From contig NZ_RSED01000013.1 in assembly GCF_003933735.1 (NCBI RefSeq), positions 62,001-126,000 of the forward strand: 64,000 bases of DNA, in the 5' to 3' direction. This document shows positions 60,512 through 64,000 of this stretch, piece by piece. The notes under the pieces are model-generated. The model saw nothing but the letters and a program-made list of their open reading frames with translations. It ran no database searches and was not told the DNA's origin. Made by a program: the position numbers and the translations under genes. The number at the start of each line of letters is the position of its first letter. Within the stretch, counting starts at the first letter, position 1. This DNA is from Aquabacterium soli. Its GTDB lineage: Bacteria > Pseudomonadota > Gammaproteobacteria > Burkholderiales > Burkholderiaceae_C.

Positions 60512-61507
60512 ATGAACGACGCCGTCTCCCCCCAGCTCCTGTCCACCCCCGAAGACGATGCCCTGGCCGCCGCCCAGGCCAAGAAGCACGCCTTCGAGAT
60601 GAACAAGCTCAGCAAGCGCCTGCACCGCGAGGTCGGCCAGGCCATTGCCGACTTCAACATGATCGAAGACGGCGACAAGGTCATGGTCTGCATGTCCGGC
60701 GGCAAGGACAGCTACGGCATGCTCGACATCCTGATGAACCTGCAGAAGCGGGCGCCCATCAAGTTCGAGATCGTGGCCGTCAACCTCGACCAGAAGCAGC
60801 CCGGCTTTCCCGAGCACGTGCTGCCCGAATACCTCACCAAGGTGGGCGTGCCCTTCCGCATCGAAGAGCAGGACACCTACAGCGTCGTCAAGAAGGTCAT
60901 CCCCGAAGGCAAGACCACCTGCAGCCTGTGCTCGCGCCTGCGCCGCGGCATCCTGTACCGCGTGGCCAATGAGCTGGGCTGCACCAAGATCGCGCTGGGC
61001 CACCACCGCGACGACATCCTGCAGACCCTGTTCATGAACATGTTCTTCGGCTCCAAGCTCAAGGGCATGCCCCCGAAGCTGGTGACCGACAATGGCGAAC
61101 ATGTGGTGATCCGCCCCATGGCCTACTGCGCCGAGAAGGACCTGGCCACCTACGCGGAATACCGTGAGTTCCCCATCATCCCGTGCAACCTGTGCGGCAG
61201 CCAGGACGGCCTGCAGCGCCAGCAGATGCGCGAAATGATCAACGACTGGGACCGTCGCTTCCCCGGCCGCGTCGACAACCTGTTCACGGCCCTGTCCAGC
61301 ATCGTGCCCTCGCACCTGATGGACCGGAACCTCTACCCCTTCCAGACCATCAAAGCCTCTGGGCGCCCCGAAGCCGGCGGCGACATCGCCTTCGATGAAG
61401 ACGAAGGCTGCGGCACGCCGGCTGATGGCGCCTCGCCGCCTGCGCTGGCCGGCATCCCCGTGTCGGTGATCAAGCTGAGTGCAAACGGCGCCAAGCAGAA
61501 CGACTGA
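60512..61507 (+). CDS. ttcA: tRNA 2-thiocytidine(32) synthetase TtcA
   Basis: 331 residues. Iron-sulfur enzyme that thiolates C32 of certain tRNAs. PP-loop SGGKDS (residue ~69), then the cysteine pairs that hold the [4Fe-4S] cluster: CSLC and CNLCG. A GAAAAT hexamer lies 6 nt before the ATG. C-terminal ~45 residues are low complexity and vary between species. Confidence 0.96.
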   Translation: MNDAVSPQLLSTPEDDALAAAQAKKHAFEMNKLSKRLHREVGQAIADFNMIEDGDKVMVCMSGGKDSYGMLDILMNLQKRAPIKFEIVAVNLDQKQPGFPEHVLPEYLTKVGVPFRIEEQDTYSVVKKVIPEGKTTCSLCSRLRRGILYRVANELGCTKIALGHHRDDILQTLFMNMFFGSKLKGMPPKLVTDNGEHVVIRPMAYCAEKDLATYAEYREFPIIPCNLCGSQDGLQRQQMREMINDWDRRFPGRVDNLFTALSSIVPSHLMDRNLYPFQTIKASGRPEAGGDIAFDEDEGCGTPADGASPPALAGIPVSVIKLSANGAKQND

Positions 61508-61527
61508 GTCCATAACAGGAGACGGCG

Positions 61528-62190
61528 ATGAAATTCGGATCCTTGTGCCTGGCTGTGGCGGCCACACTTGTCCTGGCCGGTTGCGGCACCATGAACTCGA
61601 TCACGGCCGATGTGTCCAGCTTCGGCCAGTGGCCGCCCACCCGCCCGCTGCCGCGCTACGCCTTCGAGCGTCTGCCTTCTCAGCAGGCCCAGGCTGATTT
61701 CCAGAGCCGTGTCGAGGCCGCAGCCCGCCCCGCGCTCACGCGCAAGGGCTTCGTCGAGGCCGATTCGCCCCAGAAGGCCGATGTGCTGGTGCAGGTGGCC
61801 GCCCAGGCACGCACCCTGTATTCGGGCTACGACCCGTTCGACCGCTGGGATGGCCGCTTCTTCGGGGGCTTCGGCGGCTTCTGGGGCGGCCGTGGCGGCC
61901 TGGGCTTCGGCATGAGCTTCGATCCGCCCGTCACGCAGATGCAGGTGGATGTGCTGATGCGCGACAAGGCCACCAGCCAGACCCTGTACGAAACCCACGC
62001 CACGCACCGCCGCGCCGGCGGCATCGTCGAAAGCCTGATGCAGCCCATGTTCGATGCGGCGCTGCAGGATTTCCCGGCCCAGGCCATCAGCCCCCGCGTG
62101 GTCACGGTTCCCATCCCTCAGCCGGCCAAGCCCGTGTCGGCCGCAGCGCCTGCGCCCGCACCCGCAGCCGTCACCGCGCCTGCCAAGTAA
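61528..62190 (+). CDS. DUF4136 lipoprotein
   Basis: 220 residues. Lipobox LAGC (Cys19) after a short signal, a DUF4136 domain with [26 protein letters not shown], and [12 protein letters not shown], plus a glycine/phenylalanine-rich insertion ([20 protein letters not shown]) and an Ala/Pro-rich tail. Outer-membrane or periplasmic lipoprotein of unknown role. Only 20 nt after ttcA. Confidence 0.9.
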   Translation: MKFGSLCLAVAATLVLAGCGTMNSITADVSSFGQWPPTRPLPRYAFERLPSQQAQADFQSRVEAAARPALTRKGFVEADSPQKADVLVQVAAQARTLYSGYDPFDRWDGRFFGGFGGFWGGRGGLGFGMSFDPPVTQMQVDVLMRDKATSQTLYETHATHRRAGGIVESLMQPMFDAALQDFPAQAISPRVVTVPIPQPAKPVSAAAPAPAPAAVTAPAK

Positions 62191-62221
62191 AACGTTCCCT
62201 CACGCTCGCATCGATCGCACC

Positions 62222-63628
62222 ATGTCCCTGTCCATCGTCATCATGGCCGCCGGCAAAGGCACTCGCATGAAGTCTTCGCGGCCCAAGGTGCTGCACAAGC
62301 TGGCGGGGCGGCCCATGCTGTCGCACGTGATCGGCACCACGCAGGGCCTGGGTGCGCAAAAGCTGATCGTGATCACCGGCCATGGCGCCGACGCGGTGGA
62401 ACAGGCCATGCGCGTCGCGTTTGCGCAAGCCCCGCTGGCCTTCGCACGGCAAGAGCCGCAACTGGGCACCGGCCACGCCGTGCAGCAGGCCGTGCCGCAA
62501 CTGCCCGACGAAGGCACCACGCTGATCCTCAATGGCGATGTGCCCCTGATCGAGGCCGCCACCGCGCGTGCCCTGGTCGAGGCCTGCGGCGGCGAACGCC
62601 TGGCCCTGCTCACCGTGGTACTCGATGACCCCACCGGCTATGGCCGCATCGTGCGGGATCAGGCGACCGAAGATTCACAGCCCACCGTCAAGGCCATCGT
62701 CGAACACAAGGATGCGAGCGAGGCGCAGCGCGCCATCCGTGAGGTCTACACCGGCATGATGGCTGCGCCCACGCGCTGGCTCAAGCAGGCCCTGGCCGGT
62801 CTGCGCAACGACAACGCCCAAGGCGAGTACTACCTCACCGACGTGGTGGCCAGCGCCGTGGCCGATGGCGTGCCCGTGGTGGCTGCCCACCCGGGCGATG
62901 AGACCGAGGTGCTGGGCGTGAACAGCCCGGCCCAGCTGGCTGATCTGGAGCGCCGCCATCAGCGCGCCCAGGCCGAACGCCTGATGGAGCAGGGCGTGCG
63001 CCTGGCCGATCCGGCCCGCTTCGATCTGCGCGGCACGCTGGCCTGCGGCCGCGATGTGGACATCGACGTCAACTGCATCTTCGAAGGCGATGTGAGCCTG
63101 GGCGACGAGGTGCGCATCGGCGCCCACTGCGTGGTCCGCAACGCCCGCATCGAAGCTGGCGCCGTGATCCACCCCTTCACCCACATCGATGGCGACAAGG
63201 AGGGCGTGACCGTGGGCGAGGGCTCGCTGATTGGCCCCTTCGCCCGCCTGCGCCCCGGTGCGCAACTGGGCGCCGAGGTGCACATCGGCAACTTTGTCGA
63301 GGTCAAGAACTCCACCCTCGCGCGTGGGGCCAAGGCCAATCACCTGGCCTACCTGGGCGATGCCACCGTGGGCGAGCGCGTGAACTACGGCGCCGGCAGC
63401 ATCACCGCCAACTACGACGGCGCCAACAAGCACCGCACCGTCATCGGCAACGACGTGCACGTGGGCTCCAACTGCGTGCTGATCGCGCCCATCACCCTGG
63501 GCGATGGCGCCACCATCGGCGGCGGCTCCACCCTGTCCAAGAACGCCCCGGCCGGCCAGCTCACCGTGGCCCGCACCAAGGCCGTGAGCCTGGCGGGCTG
63601 GACGCGGCCCGTCAAACAACCCAAGTGA
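62222..63628 (+). CDS. glmU: Bifunctional UDP-N-acetylglucosamine pyrophosphorylase / GlcN-1-P N-acetyltransferase
   Basis: 468 residues from ATG 62222. Makes UDP-GlcNAc for peptidoglycan and LPS. N-terminal uridyltransferase with [20 protein letters not shown] and [11 protein letters not shown]-terminal left-handed beta-helix acetyltransferase with hexapeptide repeats and [38 protein letters not shown]. Longer frames overlap the DUF4136 gene. With lpxC 5 kb away it serves the same envelope pathway. Confidence 0.98.
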   Translation: MSLSIVIMAAGKGTRMKSSRPKVLHKLAGRPMLSHVIGTTQGLGAQKLIVITGHGADAVEQAMRVAFAQAPLAFARQEPQLGTGHAVQQAVPQLPDEGTTLILNGDVPLIEAATARALVEACGGERLALLTVVLDDPTGYGRIVRDQATEDSQPTVKAIVEHKDASEAQRAIREVYTGMMAAPTRWLKQALAGLRNDNAQGEYYLTDVVASAVADGVPVVAAHPGDETEVLGVNSPAQLADLERRHQRAQAERLMEQGVRLADPARFDLRGTLACGRDVDIDVNCIFEGDVSLGDEVRIGAHCVVRNARIEAGAVIHPFTHIDGDKEGVTVGEGSLIGPFARLRPGAQLGAEVHIGNFVEVKNSTLARGAKANHLAYLGDATVGERVNYGAGSITANYDGANKHRTVIGNDVHVGSNCVLIAPITLGDGATIGGGSTLSKNAPAGQLTVARTKAVSLAGWTRPVKQPK

Positions 63629-63711
63629 TCATGCCCAATGTAGGGGGATGAACACGTGACGTCAGGCGGTAAGATCAATGCACCCGCATCAGCCCCTGGA
63701 ACCGTGCAGTT

Positions 63712-64000
63712 GTGAATCACTATGAGCGATTGAAGGTCAACCCGGACGCCCCGATCGAGGTGATCCGTGCGGCCTACCGCGCGCTGGCGGCGAAGCACCA
63801 CCCTGATAGGCACATGCAACCTGGCACCTCGCACGGGGACATGGTGGCCTTGAATGCCGCTTACGAGGTACTGGCCGATCCAACGTCGCGGGCCGCCTAT
63901 GACGCTGAACTGGCTGATGCGCAGGCCCCTGCTGTGGTCTCTGAGGCGGGGCCGGCTTCTCGCCTGCAGAACCTGTGGCGTACCACCATGGGTTTCGGTG
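63712..64000 (+). CDS. J-domain protein, N-terminal part
   Basis: Partial: the frame runs off the right edge. Starts at GTG 63712; ATG at 63722 is out of frame. It reads a J domain: YERLKVNPDAPIEVIRAAYR, the HPD motif (AAKHHPD) and ALNAAYEVLADPTSRAAYD, followed by SRLQNLWRTTMGFG. J domains stimulate DnaK ATPase. The rest of the protein, and so its class, cannot be seen. Confidence 0.85.
   Translation, partial: MNHYERLKVNPDAPIEVIRAAYRALAAKHHPDRHMQPGTSHGDMVALNAAYEVLADPTSRAAYDAELADAQAPAVVSEAGPASRLQNLWRTTMGFG

Overview
The window is high-GC chromosomal DNA (about two thirds G+C by eye) from a betaproteobacterium, most likely a Burkholderiales species of the Comamonadaceae / Leptothrix-Rubrivivax-Aquabacterium type. 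Supporting signs are the RecA and SucCD sequences, the recA-recX-sucC-sucD-terC-pilin order, a cobalamin methionine synthase made without its homocysteine module, a double-length UvrA paralogue, an intracellular PHA depolymerase, and exported proteins with PEP-CTERM and GlyGly-CTERM tails. Genes are densely packed. I see no insertion sequence, prophage, integrase, CRISPR array, tRNA or rRNA, so this looks like core genome with a few lineage-specific islands.

Layout. 1-12.1 kb: end of canonical uvrA, a hybrid histidine kinase, an exported DUF1800-DUF1501 pair, metH (pterin/B12/activation part only), a LuxR-type regulator, an exported hypothetical protein and a patatin-like lipase. 12.2-16.2 kb: recA with an SOS box, recX, then sucCD behind a leader with two hairpins. 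16.2-21.1 kb: a TerC-type membrane protein followed by a Ser/Thr phosphorylation cassette (membrane-anchored kinase, PP2C phosphatase, tandem-FHA protein, metallo-beta-lactamase-fold phosphodiesterase-like enzyme). 21.1-25.2 kb: a sigma-54-driven type IV pilin, transketolase and GAPDH. 25.3-33.9 kb: a secreted subtilase, a leftward SET-birA-SPOR run, topB across an unusual 51-bp alternating purine-pyrimidine tract, and msrPQ.

33.9-38.7 kb: four consecutive unrecognised genes, one with a hexanucleotide repeat and one with a PDZ-like N-terminus. This is the best candidate for undescribed biology. 38.7-48.8 kb: an AEC transporter, a diguanylate cyclase, an intradiol-dioxygenase-like lipoprotein, the 1990-residue four-ATPase UvrA paralogue and a PEP-CTERM protein. 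48.9-54.3 kb: universal stress protein, metallophosphoesterase, a UPF0149/SEC-C protein, a cupin, a GST-like protein, PHA depolymerase and a small lipoprotein. 54.3-64 kb: propionyl-CoA synthetase, a small membrane protein, lpxC, a MidA-like methyltransferase, a pteridine-reductase-like SDR with folB, a hairpin-rich intergenic region, ttcA, a DUF4136 lipoprotein, glmU and the start of a J-domain protein.

Themes. DNA repair and topology: two UvrA types, RecA/RecX, TopB. Central carbon: SucCD, Tkt, Gap, PrpE, PhaZ. Envelope: LpxC, GlmU, PilA, MsrPQ, several glycine-rich lipoproteins. Signalling: hybrid kinase, Hanks-type kinase cassette, diguanylate cyclase. Several genes have a -10-like hexamer only 5-8 nt before the start codon and no clear Shine-Dalgarno, which suggests leaderless transcription.
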